Shown here: one piece after another, positions 19,557-29,797 of the stretch
How the letters are laid out: every line of letters begins with the position of its first letter
How positions within the stretch are numbered: position 1 is the first letter of the stretch
From: Mesostigma viride
Lineage: Eukaryota > Streptophyta > Mesostigmatophyceae > Mesostigmatales > Mesostigmataceae
DNA length: 64,000 nt
Assembly: GCA_009746045.1 (NCBI GenBank)
Contig: RPFO01000667.1
Coordinates: forward strand, 3,980,273 to 4,044,272
Direction of reading: 5' to 3'
Notes under the pieces: model-generated
The model's input: only the letters and a program-made list of their open reading frames with translations
Database searches by the model: none
What the model was told of the DNA's origin: nothing
Made by a program: the position numbers and the translations under genes

Positions 19557-19892
19557 ATGCCTACCTCTGATCTTGAACGTCTTATTAGTAGATTTACGGC
19601 CACTGAGCCGGAAGCTTTAGCTGCCATTGCAGCCCATCCCCAACAATTAGGCAAGCACCCTTGTAAATTTGTAGGTGGGTTTTTATATGTGCAAATAGCA
19701 GATTCTCCCCCTCAATGGCGCCTGTATGTCCCTCCTATCTGTCGCTCCTCCTTGCTCTTTGAGTTGCATGACTTAGCTGCTCATCAGGGTGGTAAACGGG
19801 TACGGGACCTAGTAGCCCGCTCTTATTACTGGCCTTCCCTTTTAAAGGACGTAGTAGATGAGTATGTTAGAACCTGTCAATCTTGCCAGGAG
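19557..19892 (+). pseudogene. pol: Gypsy integrase, zinc-binding N-terminal domain
   Basis: The HHCC domain is visible as HDLAAHQGG and CQSC, with YYWPSL between. It is cut by the SINE at the CCAGGAG target (19886-19892). Confidence 0.88.
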
Positions 19893-20186
19893 CTTAATTA
19901 ATTAATTAATTAAACTCGTGCTCCCGTTGGGGAGTCACGGAGCACCGAAGTGCTTTTAATCCCTGTGTGTGCACTACAGGAGAAAGGGCAGAGACCCCCA
20001 GTCTCCTTCATGCCAAAGGCATGCCACAGCTGCAATCGGGCGCGGCTAGCTAAAAGGGCAGGCTAACGATCCGGCAAACTGTGGGTGCAATAAGACCCAT
20101 GTGAGCATGTCATAGCAAGGAGCGTGGGCAAGTAATCTGAACATAGCCAGGGCGTAGCATGGCTGTACTAGAACTAGGCTAAGGCT
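19893..20186 (-). mobile_element. tRNA-like SINE, 294 bp
   Basis: It lies within gypsy integrase with a 7-bp TSD CCAGGAG (19886-19892 and 20187-20193); copy 2 gives the empty site. On the minus strand it begins AGCCTTAGCCTAGTTCTAG, a fair tRNA A-box (TAGCCTAGTTC), followed about 30 nt later by a B-box-like GTTCAGATTAC. It ends with a hairpin and an (AATT)n tail. The last 31 nt before the tail are the same as the 3' terminus of LINE family A (32744-32774 and 41032-41062). Confidence 0.75.
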
Positions 20187-21401
20187 CCAGGAGATGAAAC
20201 CCAATAATGTAGGACAGATAGCAGAACCTAGGACCCTGCCTGATCCCATCATGCCGTGGGACTCCATCATGATGGATTTTGTAGGACCTTTTAGTTAGGA
20301 AGAATGATAGAGGTAATGCCCAGATCCTTGTTTTCGTAGATCGTTTTACTCGCATGTGTCATCTCGTGCCGTGTCCTTTAGAACTCACGGCACGCGATTG
20401 CGCACGCCTATATACCTTAATAACGTTTACAGATATCATGGTTTGAGTAGGCAGTTTATTAGTGATAAAGATAAGCTATTTACCTCTGACTTTTGGCAGC
20501 AGTTTTTCGCTGCTATCGGTACCAAGGTTACGTTCGGTACTGCCTACCACTCCTCCTCCTCTCATCTAGTAGAGCGTCTTAATAGGGTAGTGGAAGAAGC
20601 GCTTAGGCACTATGTTAATGGCTCGGGCCGGGAGTGATTGGGAGGATTATTTATGCTTGGTAGAGTTCTCCCTTAACAATTGCCCCCAGGCTGCGCATGG
20701 CTATACGCCTTTCTTCCTAGATACTGGTAGACAGCCTCTTACTCCTACCTCTCTCTTAGCTAGTCCTCTACGGGACAGGGACGATGTGTCCCGGGATACT
20801 GTAGAAGGTGTACAGGCCTTGCTAGATAAAATGAAAAATGCACATGATCACGCGATTTCAGGGTACCAAAAGGCTCAGTCTAAGTACCTTGCTAGGTTGC
20901 GTGCCTCCTTAGATAGAAGAGCGCCTGAAATAGATATAGGAGATCTAGTATTAGTAGAAGGCCCCCGTGTTGGCCGTTTTGCTCATGCACAAGTTCGAAG
21001 CAGAACTTAAGGTGAAACTTAGGCCCGCCTTCTTAGGACCCTTCCGTGTGTTGTCTAGAGTAGGCAATTTCTTGTATAAAATCGATATCCCTACCTCTTG
21101 GCAGACACATTCTAACACCTTCCATAGAAGCCAGCTGAAGCTTTATCACCATAGCACGTTCGCTGGTAGAGAACTAGCTCCTGCCCCTTTAGAGCATAAC
21201 CCTGACACTGGGGAGGTAGAAGACAAGGTAGAGAGTATCGTGGCCCACAGAGATATCAAAAAGGGCCGCGGTACCCAGCGCCAGTATAAAGTGAAATGGA
21301 TGTATGCTCGTAGTGAGGTAGATAAAGTATGGTACACGGAGAGTGAGTTAGATGGTTGTAGCCGTTTGTTGCAGGACTACAAAACCCTACACCAGCTCTA
21401 G
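20187..21401 (+). pseudogene. pol: Gypsy integrase core and chromodomain (frameshifted)
   Basis: The catalytic core shows IMMDFVGPF, ISDKDKLFTSDFW and HLVERLNRVVEE (D, D, E). A GPY-type segment and a C-terminal chromodomain follow (VESIVAHRDIKKG, YKVKWMYA, WYTESEL). Four-base insertions near 20289, 20630 and 20985 shift the frame. Chromodomains of this type direct integration to marked chromatin in chromoviruses. Confidence 0.88.
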
Positions 21402-21454
21402 CTGGCAACCTGCCCCTCCCTTATCGTATTTCTGCTGTTGGTGGGTGGTTGGTT

Positions 21455-21472
21455 GTCCCCTCCCCTCCGCAG
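21455..21472 (+). promoter_or_regulatory. Splice-acceptor-like tract before ORF3
   Basis: A pyrimidine run CCCCTCCCCTCCGCAG sits just before ORF3. It is conserved in copy 2. This suggests that ORF3 is expressed from a spliced mRNA, as env-like genes are; that is inference. Confidence 0.4.
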
Positions 21473-21478
21473 CCATCA

Positions 21479-23030
21479 TTGCTGATCCTACCCCTCCGTC
21501 GGAGAGCCGGCCACCTTCCCCTCCACCACCGGACCCAGAGCTCTACTTCGAGGCCCTTCCGGGCCGCTGGGTGTCACGTTCCAGTTATCCGGGTGGCATC
21601 ATTCAGTCTGCCCTCCAGGCTCAGCATGCGACTTTAGTCAGGGCTGCCCTCTTTGGGGTCGCGTGGTTCGGCCCGGCCCCTGATGATCCGCAACAGCTAG
21701 TTGTGCATGGATTCGACGATGCCGGGCATTGCCTTTTAGGATGCGGCTCCCGCTGCCCAGCATTAGGGCAGATAGCCGCGGTCCTTCAGTGCCCCCGGGT
21801 GTTTTCCTACCTGTCTACCCCTGTGGGTCGCGCTTGCCTACGGGAGGTGTTCCCCTGGCTTCCGGGCGAGGGCGAGGCAGATATAGATGACAACCCCTGT
21901 GACCTTCTACGGGCGGTTGAGTTCATGGAGATCGCGGACCAGACAGCGGGCGTAGCATTTGGCGACCCTACTCCTACGGACGCACCAGTCGAGGCACAGT
22001 ACACGCCTGAGTATTCGGCCTCCCCTGTGGCGTCCTCCTCTTCAGTGTCGGCTCCTTCCCCTGTCCCGTCTTCACCACGGTCGGCCCGGCGCGCATCGGT
22101 GGAGCCTACCCCTTTGGGCTCTGATCGTGAGCCTGATCCTCTTTCGGCGACAGTTTCTGCGATGCAGGCACAGATCCAGTCCCTGACCGCGGCCTTCGGG
22201 GCCTTCATGGCGGCCCAGGCGCACGCTCCAGCCACGCCAGGTGGGGTGTCTGTAGTATCTGTGCCCCCTTCCCCTTCGGTCGCCTCGACGTCTACAGGTC
22301 CGCCTGCGCTGTGCGAGCCCTCGGTGGCTGCGGTTTCTTCTGTTGCTGCGGCTCCTACGCCTTCGGCTGCCCCTGCGCCTGCTACTGCATGACTTACCTG
22401 CGCCTCGGCGCGAGTCCTCCGCCCCAGCGGCCGCGCCCGCCGCCGTCGCTTCCGGGCCGCCCACCGCGTCAGCGCCGCCCTCGCGGGGTTTCTTCAGCGA
22501 CCCGGGCGGTCTTTCCAGGCTTTGGGAGGGCGGTCCTCCGCAGAGGATTCCGGTGCCCGACTGGAGCTTAGATGGTAACCAATCGTATGCCGGATTGCCT
22601 GTCCCTACGGGCCCTGTTTTCAACATGTGGCCTGGGGGTGCTCCGCCACCGGAGACCGGAGCGCCAGCTGCGGTGGCGGGTCCGTCGCGACCCCCTCCGG
22701 CAGCGGATCCGACGCGACCCCCTGTTGTACCGGCGCCGTCTGCGTCTACGCCGGTTCCTACCCCTGCTTCGGCCCCTGTCCCTTCGGCCCCGCGGTCTTT
22801 GGCTGCAGTTGTTCGGTCCAGCGGCTCTGATCCTCGCGCCACCCGCGCTGCTGATTCCCTCCGGGAGCTGTCTGAGGGCGATCGGGATCAGGCCCCTTCT
22901 GTGGTGCATGCGACTCCGGAGTCGCGCGACACGCCTGTCCTTGGGTACGGTATGTCTGCGCTCGCCTGCCGACAGTGTGACCTGCCGCGCGCCTCCGCCG
23001 AGCTTGCCATTTCGCCCATGTCCTACGGGT
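21479..23030 (+). pseudogene. Gypsy ORF3, N-terminal part
   Basis: Extra ORF downstream of pol. It begins after the acceptor-like tract (the ATG of copy 2 is ATT here), with a conserved domain (ELYFEALPGRWVSRSSYPG, VVHGFDDAGHCLLGCG, VFSYLSTPVGR), a Ser/Pro-rich linker, a short helix MQAQIQSLTAAFGAF and another Ala/Pro-rich linker. A CATG insertion at 22388 breaks the frame. No signal peptide or membrane segment is visible, so it does not look like an envelope. No family recognised. Confidence 0.7.
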
Positions 23031-24339
23031 CCAGGTTGGCCAATACGTCGGTACGTCAAATACGTCGGCCTCAAAATACGAGTATTATACGTGGAGCATG
23101 GCAGAATACGTCACCAGAATACGTGGCAGTGTGCAGCATGGTTATGAATGGGCCTTTAGGGTTTAGGCCTTAGGGGGCATAGTTATGCATGGAGATCAGT
23201 AAATTATGGTGGAAGGCATAATTTAATCTGCACCATTCCTTGCACTTATTCCCCACCAGCCTGCCATAAATTTTTAATGCAATATGTGCACATTCCTTGC
23301 ACTTATTCCCTACCAACCTGCCACCATAATTTACCCATTACTGCATGTGCACATTCCTTGCAAGGATTTATTGTGCATGCCAAGTCCGGGAGCAGTGATC
23401 AGCCCTTTGTACTGACTAAGGCCGGCAATCATCGCCTTGAAAGAGCGGCTCTGAGCCGCGTGAAAGGAAATAGCATTCTCAACAAAGAAATTCACCACCA
23501 GGAGATGGCATTCCTCTTCGTTTATGGGGCTCACAAACCTCGTGATTGTCTGCTGCATGCATGGCGAGGATCTCCTGCACCTGCCGACCCCGGCCGAAGC
23601 AAGGCCGTGGCCGCTCTCCGCCATTGTCCTGAAGCTAATGTGCTGCTGCTTCCTCGCCTTCAGCCCGGCCTTCTTGCTCAACAACTCCTGGAATTCTAAC
23701 CTCCGTTTCTCCCCACTCTTTGCGTCAGGGCAAGCATCTATGCCCTGCCCTGCGATGCCCGCAAAATGTGCGTGCATCCGGGTCGCACTAATCTGCTTGC
23801 CATCGCCACTGGTAAAATTGTGGCCGCAAAATGAGCAGCTAAACTTCAGCTGCGAAACCGTTTCCCCCAGAGCATCCTTCACCAAGACAACTGGTTCTTT
23901 TCGTTACAAGATTATGCTCTGGCCCTTTTTCTGGCATGGCTGCAAAAACGCGATTGCCCTTGGCGACAAAATCCAATGGCACACCGCCATGCAATATGAT
24001 ACAGGCTGTGTTACAAGTACCACGTTCCTAGCACAGCTGGCATTTTCATCGTGCTGGCACTCACTCCGTGTAATTTCAGGCTTCAGCTAGCTTGCCAACT
24101 GCCAAGTCATTACTGGACTTGCGAAAAGCTGCCTAGTTCGTAGTAGAAAATCTTGGTAAAGGTAGGCGCCGCGCCACGGTCCGGTTGGCCTGGCGCCAAG
24201 CGCTGCCCCAGCTCGAACCTCAAAAATTTCTAAGTCCAAATCACGTATTCCTGACAAAATACGCGTATAGTACGTCGGGGCCAAAAAAACGCGTATTGCC
24301 GTATTTATTTTGACAATACGCACGTATTTGCCAACCTGG
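23031..24339 (-). mobile_element. hAT DNA transposon, internally deleted
   Basis: Inserted in gypsy ORF3 with an 8-bp TSD CTACGGGT (23023-23030 and 24340-24347); copy 2 shows the empty site. The termini are inverted, CCAGGTTGGC(C/A)AATACGT, with subterminal AATACGT repeats on both sides. The interior encodes only the N-terminal part of a hAT transposase. Confidence 0.88.
23331..23885 (-). pseudogene. hAT transposase N-terminus with BED zinc finger, 184 aa
   Basis: Residues about 16-53 carry a BED-type finger (CSFCGHNF, TRMHAHFAGIAGQG, C). A hAT-typical segment follows (FFVENAISFHAAQSRSFKAMI). The DDE core and dimerisation domain are missing, so the copy cannot move by itself. hAT transposases normally exceed 600 aa. 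Confidence 0.8.
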
Positions 24340-25123
24340 CTACGGGTTCTCCCAGGTGTGTCGGGCGCCGCGGGACCGTGGCCTACCCGTTGAGACTGAT
24401 CGGCCTCCTTTCGATATGGTTATTGTAGCTGATCCGGTGTTCCAGGGCGAGATCCTGGTTCGGCGCGTTCTGTATCGCTGGGCTAGGCGTCACAATGACT
24501 TGGACACCTACGGCGGGTTCCAGTGGGCTTACCCTCCGCCTCTGGGCATTATGGCCTCAGACGCCCTTACGGTAGAGTTTCCTGCGGTGCCGGGTGCTAC
24601 GTACAGCACGGTTCTCCAGCCCATCTTAGAGTGGGATGCCCGTCGTCCAGCGCCCATCCCGGGCCAGGGTCTGGACTCCCGTGGCCATCCTCCTCCACGG
24701 GCTAGCGACTACCTCGAGACGTTCGGGTCGCGACAGTGTGCCCGTCGGTGGCGCTCCCGTGAGGTTCGGCACATCCGGATGTGGCCGTCTAACGTGGAGC
24801 CCCTGGTAGATCTGTTTTTCCCGACGGGTTTGCGCCCTCGGATCCGGTACCATCGCCTACTCCTGCGGGCTCTCTGCTTGATCGCGGTAGAGCCTTTCCT
24901 ACGCCTCTTTGCCTGTGGTTTCCTGGACTGGGCCCGTGGCCAGGTCGTTCTTACGCAGCATAGGTATTACTGGGCCTTTCTGGGTCTTTTTCCTGATGGC
25001 GTGTGGGCCGATGTTTTCCTCACTGTAGATAGGCACGACAATGCCGATGATGTGGCTCACTACCAGGCGTACCTGGATGTCCTGCTGGCCTCCCGTGGCA
25101 CTTACCAGACGGATGGCAACTAG
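24340..25123 (+). pseudogene. Gypsy ORF3, C-terminal part
   Basis: Continues ORF3 after the hAT relic: VCRAPRDRG, PPFDMVIVADPVFQGEI, a region with SRQCARRWRSREVRHI and FLTVDRHDNADD, and the end RGTYQTDGN. Copy 2 (43042-44242) ends in the same way. Function unknown. Conservation and the hydrophobic-charged pattern suggest a folded C-terminal domain of about 260 aa. Confidence 0.75.
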
Positions 25124-25494
25124 ATAGAGGGCCTTAGGCCCGACCTGAGGGTGTTGTCCCTCTGGTATATAGAGTCGCCCTCACGTTCTGGCCAGTTGAC
25201 TGGTCGTTCTTGGTCCTTGGTACTGATTTGTTTACTCTGTGTGTCCTGCCCAGTGCCGTTCCCCCCCGGCAAGGACTCTGTTCCAGGCAGTTAGGGGAAC
25301 CTACCACCAGGCTTGGTGCTGGTTAACCCTACACCTCCCGGCGTGGTGGTGGAGACCGGGTTAATACGTTGGTGCTTTGTATCTTGGATGGCCTGCCGAT
25401 TGTGTTGGTGTGTGCTGGGTGCATTAGGTTTCCTACCCCTTGGTTTCCTCCCTGTGCGTAGGGAGAGGGCTCCCTACCTTTGTGGGGGGGGAGG
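25124..25494 (+). other. Gypsy 3' untranslated region and polypurine tract
   Basis: Non-coding. It ends in the polypurine tract GGGGGGGGAGG (25484-25494), abutting the LTR TG. The same tract is seen in copy 2 (42673-42683, complement). Confidence 0.85.
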
Positions 25495-26064
25495 TGTTAC
25501 GTCGCGTAACAATTCGTTGTAGTTACGGACGTAAATTAGGTTCCTTGCCTCGGTTGTCCCTAGGTTTACGTGTAGATCCAACTGGGACACTATTGTCCCC
25601 GTAACAGTACTGCATGGTACATTGGGTGCTTTTGGGCGCCGCGCCGCGTACTTTAGTAGTGGTCCTTATCCTTTGGTAGAATGTAGTGGACCAGCGTGCA
25701 TCTGTGTCTGTGCCGGTGCAGCTGTAGGCGAGGGCCATGTCGGCCCGAGCATGTTGGACCGTTGGTGACCATTTATGCACGTTCTACCCCTCGTGTGCAT
25801 GATCACTCGGCGTGTGTTAAATGAATTAACACATATAGGCTTGGGTCACGGCAGTGTAGTGTGTTTCCTTCCTCTATTCCTGGAATAAACGGGTTCGGGT
25901 AAATGGTTGTATGGCGTATTACAGCAACACATACGTGAATGCATTGAGATCAGCTCCGTCTCGTTCGTCTTTCGCTAGGGGTTTGAGTAGAGGAGGCCTG
26001 ACCAATTTAGGTAGCATCAGGCCCATTAGAGGTAGAGGTGGCGGTAGAAGTTTAGGACGTAACA
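25495..26064 (+). repeat. 3' LTR of gypsy copy 1
   Basis: 570 bp, starting TGTTACGTCGCG and ending GGACGTAACA, followed by TSD TCGGC. A CATG insertion (25798) is absent from the 5' LTR. Confidence 0.95.
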
Positions 26065-26730
26065 TCGGCATTAATTGAGAGTCCACGTCTCGGCCCCGTA
26101 CGTAAGAACAGGGAGGACCAGGACCTTAAACAGACCTGTCCTGTTTCTCTATCTTGCCCATTGAAGGGCTTGCGCCACAGGGCCAAGTATTGGCGTAAAG
26201 CGTGCCAGGCGAGGGAGATACAGTTGTCCACGTCGGCCTCGCAGCTGGGGAGTAAGCTACCCAGCAACTGGACGCGGTCCCGATACAGGACTCGAGAGCC
26301 ATCAAGGAGAACGAGGTCGGGCGGGGGCTGAGTGAGCCCAATTAATCGCCAGAGCCTCGGTCTTCTTGCTGTCACTGAGACCTCAAGCCCCACCACACGG
26401 GCCTCGATTGCCAGGCAGTCAAGCCACATCTGCACAATGATGCTCAGTGTCCTCGAAGAGGGTGGTGTCGATCGTCTGCATACATAGATGATGTCCGCCA
26501 GCTGAATCTCCGTTTCCGCCCCGCCATGCCAGAAACGGTTGTCAACCTGCACCAGTTTGGTTCCCTACCCACAATGGGGGCAAACCGCTTGCGCGCCTGA
26601 ATCATTACGTATTCGACCACAATAAGGAACAGGTAGGGCGACAGCACGCAGCCCTGCCACACACCCTTCTGTAAAGAGCATGGTGGCGTGGTCCCGTAGG
26701 AAGTGCGCACCGCGAAGTGGTGGACCCTTC
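26065..26730 (-). pseudogene. LINE family A copy 1, reverse-transcriptase core (decayed)
   Basis: Continuation of 3707-4325 across gypsy copy 1. The minus strand encodes GVWQGCVLSPYLF, FWHGGAETEIQLADI, a broken YADD region, and TGLFKVLVLPVLTYGAE-type residues. Compared with 41641-42098 and 63171-63345 it carries at least six 4-bp or 8-bp insertions (near 26130, 26160, 26342, 26370, 26440 and 26470) that destroy the frame. Homology to the RT stops near 26728. Confidence 0.8.
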
Positions 26731-28050
26731 AACGCATGGAGTCTTTCTTTCAGGGCGGATATGCGTCCTCTCCGTCCTGGCTGGGGTCGCTGGCGTGTCG
26801 ACTGAGCCTCATCCCGCTCAAGGCGGGCCACTTGAGAGGCGAGTGACTGGCTGGAAAATTGGCGGGAGGCCGGTTGACCGCGCCAGGCGTGCCTGGCGAC
26901 CTTGCATCCCGATCATGCTCGCACGGTGCGACATGAAGATGAAAAGGGGCTTATTTATTAATAAAGGCTGTGTCCAAAGCCTATTGTACCGCGAGGCCGT
27001 GATGGTGGGCCCTTACCGGGCGCCCTCCATGCCGAGGACGTGTGTTGACGACGACGATGCAGCTGGCGGGGCTGGCTTGGGGTGTGACTTGTGCCGCTTG
27101 TTGGGAGCTTGCACGTTCGTGTGGGTTCCCGTCAATGAAAAGAACGGGGATGTCGTTGACAATTAAGGCGGAGGACGGAGGTAGGTGCGAACGCCGGCGT
27201 GCCTGGCCTGGACCGCTGCCTCGCTTAACCCAGCAGGCCATTCTTGATGGCGACTGAGCTGCACATGCTGGAGAGAGTAGGTCGTCGATGCTGGGCTTGC
27301 CTTTCCCGCCCAGAAGCAGCCCTGCGGGCTAGCTTGCAGGACTTTCACCTTGCTGACAACACTCGTGAAGGTCACGCGGATGGGGCCAGGTTGGCCTGCC
27401 ATCCATGGTGCCGACTCAATGCGGATGCGGTTGTTGCCCAAATGAAGCAGATCCACGATGAGGGTCCGGTGCAGGCGTTGTGCAAGTGCTCATGACGTCC
27501 GTTTCCTGGGGACCTCCTACCTCAAAGAAACGTACCACAATACTGCGTGATCGTTGGTCGTCTTCAATTGCGGTCTTGTGGGCCGCTGCCCCCGCTCCGG
27601 GCAGCGTCCGCCATCATGTTAGCAATGTCGGCCTGCTTCACCATGGTTGCATAGCTGGGAGGCGATGGGGCTGCATGCCGGCTGGGGCGAGGTGGCCAGA
27701 GCTGCCTTCATGCACCTCGGCCATACTGGTGCGTAGCTCGGAGGTGTCCTGGCACAGAGTAGTCGACAGGCCGTCGAGCTGGGCGGCCATGGCCGCGACT
27801 GTCTGGTTGAGCTCAGTGCAGGTCGGCTTCCGGGGAAGCACTAGGAGTGTTGGCGGGGCCTTGCTCGGCGTCTTGGTAGGCGGCAATGAGTGCCCGGAGG
27901 CTTGGGGCTTGCGTGTGGCTCAAGAATACATAAAGACAAAGTCGAAGCTGTGGCTCCTCCATGTCGGCAATGTCTTCCACTGGGATGGTGTCGCCTTGCC
28001 TGCCGGGAGCGAACATGGGATGGATCGAATGGATGAAGTAAGCCGGCTAC
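26731..28050 (-). pseudogene. Possible LINE ORF1 region
   Basis: Minus-strand ORF pieces (27813-28016, 27638-27886, 27163-27456, 26981-27241) read as one decayed protein: an N-terminal helix (EEPQLRLCLYVFLS), a Thr/Gln helix (LNQTVAAMAAQLDGLSTTL), a strand-rich part (PGPIRVTFTSVVSKVKVLQAS) as in LINE ORF1 RNA-binding domains, then VNDIPVLFIDGNP. Its position upstream of the RT of copy 1 on the same strand fits ORF1 of an internally deleted LINE. Weak assignment. Confidence 0.4.
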
Positions 28051-28059
28051 CTAGGTCCT

Positions 28060-29311
28060 AGTTACAGGGTTGTGGGCGGTGGTGCCACCACGGCCCGAAT
28101 CGCTATGAATGCCATAAGCGGTCACACGCGGAGCCCCCACAGACTTGGGGGTGGTCTCCTTCATCACTACTTGCCATCTATCCTTGCGTACCATCTGACT
28201 AGGCCTCCATATTACAGACAAACCAGGAGGCTGCCCGGGTGTGAGCGGCCCGTCACGTCTAGTAGGGTAGCACATGTCCATGCCGAGTCTATCACGAAAA
28301 GTCCACGGGTGCGTGGCGGCCCTGCCGCTCGCGGCCGGGGGCACGCCAGGTGAGGATATATCGCCCAGGCTGGGCCGGGCTTGGTGCCTGCAGCTAGTCT
28401 ATCTGATGTGTCTACCTGACCTGTGCGGGCCAGGTGCCCGGCTAGGCCCAGGCGCCTGTGCCTAAGAATGTGGGAATTAAACGTAGGGCAAATCAGCGTA
28501 CAAAACCTCATTACTAATGTGCAAACCAAAGGGGATGTTAAGGGCCTTGCGCAGCATCTTGGTGACGGCGCCGTCGAGTCGTTGCTCCAGCTCCTGCGTC
28601 AGTGTCCACGTCTCGGCGCCGTAGGTAAGGATCGTCAGAATGACGACCTTGAAGAGGTCACGCTTGACGATCCGGGGGAGGGCGGGGTTGCTCCACCAGC
28701 GGCGGTGGTCATGGAGGTGCGCCCACGCCATGCCGATCCGTGTCGTCAGGTCGTCCTCGCAGTCGGGAAGCCAACTGCCGAGCGGCTTAATTGAAGCGGC
28801 CTGAAGTAGGGTAGTTGACCTCGGCATCGTCTAAGAGGCGGAGTGTGGGTGGGGGCCCTGCCATGCCAAGGGCCAGGGCCTCCGTTTTGGGGCTGATTTC
28901 TAGACCAACCGCCCGAGCCTCGAGCGCCAGGCATGCAGTCCAGCCAAAGTTGGACAGACTCTGGCTTCTCGATAAGCGTGATGTCGTCGGCATAAATGAG
29001 GTCAGCTAGTAAATTCTGCTTGTTAGTCGGCCCCCCTTCTCCAAGCTCGTTCGTGATCGCTAGGCCAGGGGCACGGCCTGCAATGCTAGCAAAGCGAGCA
29101 CGTGCCTGGCGCATAACATAATCCACTACAATAATAAACAGGTACGGCGACAGGACGCAACCCTGCCAGACGCCGGTCTGCAATGGGCATGGCGGGGTAA
29201 TGCCGTGTTGAGTGCGCACCGATCGAAGTGGTCGACCCCTCATACAGCGTGCGGATGACGGTAATCAGGGGAGTGGGGACGCGAGCGCGAGCAAGTACAG
29301 CCCATAGAGCG
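28060..29311 (-). pseudogene. LINE family B fragment, RT C-terminal half and 3' end
   Basis: Minus strand: TPPCPLQTGVWQGCVLSPYLFIIVVDYVM, LADLIYADDITLIEKPE (catalytic YADD), PLGSWLPDCEDDLTTRIG, FKVVILTILTYGAETWTLTQEL, and LGLAGHLARTGQVDTS toward the 3' end. 5'-truncated near 29311. A CATG insertion at 28932 breaks the frame after WLDC compared with the copy at 29708. Confidence 0.82.
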
Positions 29312-29797
29312 TCCCAGAGGAGCCTTGCGCAGCATCTTGGTGACGTTGTCGTCCAGGCGCTGCTTCAGCTCCTGCGTCAGTGTCCAGGTCTCGGCGCCGC
29401 AGGTCAGGATGGTCACTGAGAATGACGACCTTGAAGAGGTCACGCTTGACGATCCGGGGGAGGGCGGGGTTGCTCCACCAGCGGCGGTGGTCATGGAGTT
29501 GCGCCCACACCATGCCGATCCGTGTCGTCAGGTCGTCCTCGCAGTCGCCGGAAGCCAACTGCCGAGCAGCTTGAAGCGGCCTAAAGTACTAGGGTAGTTG
29601 ACCTCGGTGTCGTCTAAGATGGGGAGTGTGGGTGAGGGCCCGGCCATGCCGCGAGACAGGGCCTCGGCCGTTCTGGGGCTGATTTCTAGACCAACCGCCC
29701 GAGCCTCGAGCACCAGGAAGTCCAGCCAAAGTTGGGCAGATTTCGGTTTCTCGATGAGCGTGATGTCGTCAGCATAAATGAGGTCAGCTAGTAAATT
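29312..29797 (-). pseudogene. LINE family B second fragment, RT part (continues at 30993)
   Basis: Repeats 28541-29030 in the same orientation (FKVVIL, WTLTQELKQRLDD, LADLIYADDITLIEKP). Together the two form an imperfect tandem. It is interrupted at TAGTAAATT by the plus-strand LINE. Confidence 0.8.

Larger units (their letters stand above)
4326..26064 (+). mobile_element. Gypsy/Ty3 LTR retrotransposon copy 1 (decayed, with nested insertions)
   Basis: Full-length element bounded by LTRs 4326-4889 and 25495-26064 and by a 5-bp TSD TCGGC (4321-4325 and 26065-26069). Domain order after removing insertions is ORF0, hybrid-binding ORF, gag with CCHC, protease, RT, RNase H, integrase, chromodomain and ORF3. 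The coding frames carry many frameshifts, several of them 4-bp insertions. About 330 bp between protease and RT is deleted near 17900 relative to copy 2. Nested inside are a TTAA transposon holding a copia-like element, a TTAA footprint, a SINE and a hAT relic. Confidence 0.95.

Noticed and set aside
21352-25123. Calling ORF3 an envelope gene
   Set aside because: No signal peptide, transmembrane or fusion-type hydrophobic segment is visible in either copy.
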